Source: Acidovorax sp. Leaf160 (GTDB taxonomy: Bacteria > Pseudomonadota > Gammaproteobacteria > Burkholderiales > Burkholderiaceae_C). Taken from it: 64,000 nt of DNA. This document shows, piece by piece, positions 62,627-64,000 of the stretch. The stretch spans positions 1 through 64,000 of the forward strand of contig NZ_LMOV01000008.1 of NCBI RefSeq assembly GCF_001424265.1, written 5' to 3'. The notes below the pieces were generated by a model that had not been told where the DNA came from, searched no databases, and saw only the letters and a list, made by a program, of their open reading frames with translations. Position 1 is the stretch's first letter. Every line of letters begins with the position of its first letter. A program made the translations under genes and the position numbers.

Positions 62627-62720
62627 CCACGCCCCGCTACCGGAGGGCTACAGTCGCTGCTGGCATCGGCGCCAAGGTTTCAAGCATCGTTTTCTTCCCT
62701 TTTTTTTCTGGAGTCTCCCC

Positions 62721-63095
62721 ATGAGCGTCAAGTTTTCCAAAGACCACGAATGGATCAACACGGCCAAGGCGGATGCCGCCGTCGTCGGCATCACCCAGCA
62801 CGCGCAGGACGCCCTGGGCGACGTGGTGTTCGTGGACCTGCCTGAAGTCGGCGCCACCTTCGCCCAAGGCGACGTGGCCGGCGTGGTCGAGTCCGTCAAG
62901 GCGGCAGCCGACGTGTACATGCCCGTCTCGGGCGAGATCGTCGAAGTGAACGAAGCGCTGCGCGCCGACCCGTCGCTGGCCAACAGCGACCCGCTGGGCG
63001 AAGGCTGGTTCTTCAAGGTGCGCCCGTCCGACGCCGCCCAGCTGGACGGCCTGATGGACGAAACCGCCTACGCCGCGTTCGCCCAGAACGCCTGA
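62721..63095 (+). CDS. gcvH: Glycine cleavage system H protein
   Basis: This 124-residue lipoyl carrier protein shuttles the aminomethyl group between P, T and L proteins. Lipoylated Lys60 is in [18 protein letters not shown], followed by [24 protein letters not shown]. The ribosome site CTGGAG precedes the ATG. It is second in gcvTHP, separated from gcvT by the 140-bp repeat element. Confidence 0.98.
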   Translation: MSVKFSKDHEWINTAKADAAVVGITQHAQDALGDVVFVDLPEVGATFAQGDVAGVVESVKAAADVYMPVSGEIVEVNEALRADPSLANSDPLGEGWFFKVRPSDAAQLDGLMDETAYAAFAQNA

Positions 63096-63199
63096 GCCTT
63101 CCTGGCTCCCCCTCAAGCCGGGCCCGGCCTGCCTTCGGGCAAGCCGGGTCACGGCAAGCCACACGCCCCCGCCCTTTCCGCCCTGACCGGACGCCGCCG

Positions 63200-64000
<801 letters not shown>

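Overview
This window is dense, GC-rich bacterial chromosome with about 62 protein-coding genes on both strands. Gene content suggests a betaproteobacterium of the Comamonadaceae (Acidovorax/Paracidovorax type). Supporting signs are two tripartite-tricarboxylate (Bug-type) binding proteins, a cys cluster with a DUF934 gene, an ImuA/ImuB pair, a YggX-type iron protein, and short dispersed repeats of the kind found in Acidovorax-like genomes. The genus is inferred; no rRNA or tRNA gene was seen.

Layout. 0.2-7.3 kb: a CysB-type regulator, then a minus-strand uptake operon (TonB receptor, ABC ATPase, binding protein, FecCD permease) behind a cobalamin riboswitch. A divergent Fur-family regulator is separated from it by a TGATAAT/ATTATCA palindrome. 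7.6-24.3 kb is sulfur territory: ssuA, a small ORF, ssuD, a VOC-family gene, ssuC, ssuB and a molbindin; sbp; then a plus-strand sulfate-assimilation run (TauE-family exporter, cysI, DUF934, cysD, cysN) with no cysH. yggX, a TRIC-type channel, mnmC and an MFS gene are interspersed. 24.3-28.4 kb: fdxA with a type II ferredoxin-NADP reductase, and a LexA-boxed imuA-imuB pair without an adjacent dnaE2. 28.4-32 kb: scoA-scoB plus an unusually arranged CaiB/BaiF protein, divergent from a PAS-LuxR regulator. 32-38.4 kb: an HD hydrolase, NDH-2, a DUF945 protein and katG.

38.6-48.7 kb: two catabolic clusters. One has an IclR regulator divergent from a Bug protein, an RraA-like protein and a 2-hydroxyacid dehydrogenase. 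The other has a LacI regulator divergent from a Bug protein, an enolase-superfamily dehydratase and GarD, which fits hexarate (galactarate/talarate) use, with two LacI-type operators. 48.8-53.5 kb: a TetR/PF10118 pair, an orphan receiver, an MBL-fold protein, a DUF1810 protein and an EamA exporter. 53.8-58.7 kb: ETF-ubiquinone oxidoreductase and a three-gene ABC importer (PF04392 type) behind a heptanucleotide tandem repeat. 58.8-60.8 kb: anti-sigma, ECF sigma and a DUF3455 lipoprotein. 61-64 kb: a tandem glycine riboswitch followed by gcvT, gcvH and the start of gcvP, which runs off the right edge.

Most of the window is ordinary chromosome. The more unusual points are the riboswitch plus palindrome control of a siderophore-class receptor, a ~55-bp dispersed repeat that encodes the N-termini of two cys genes, the re-ordered CaiB/BaiF protein, the VOC gene embedded in the ssu operon, a 140-bp element with 12-bp terminal inverted repeats between gcvT and gcvH, and several clear palindromic operators. 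Function assignments are family recognition from the translated sequence; no database search was run.
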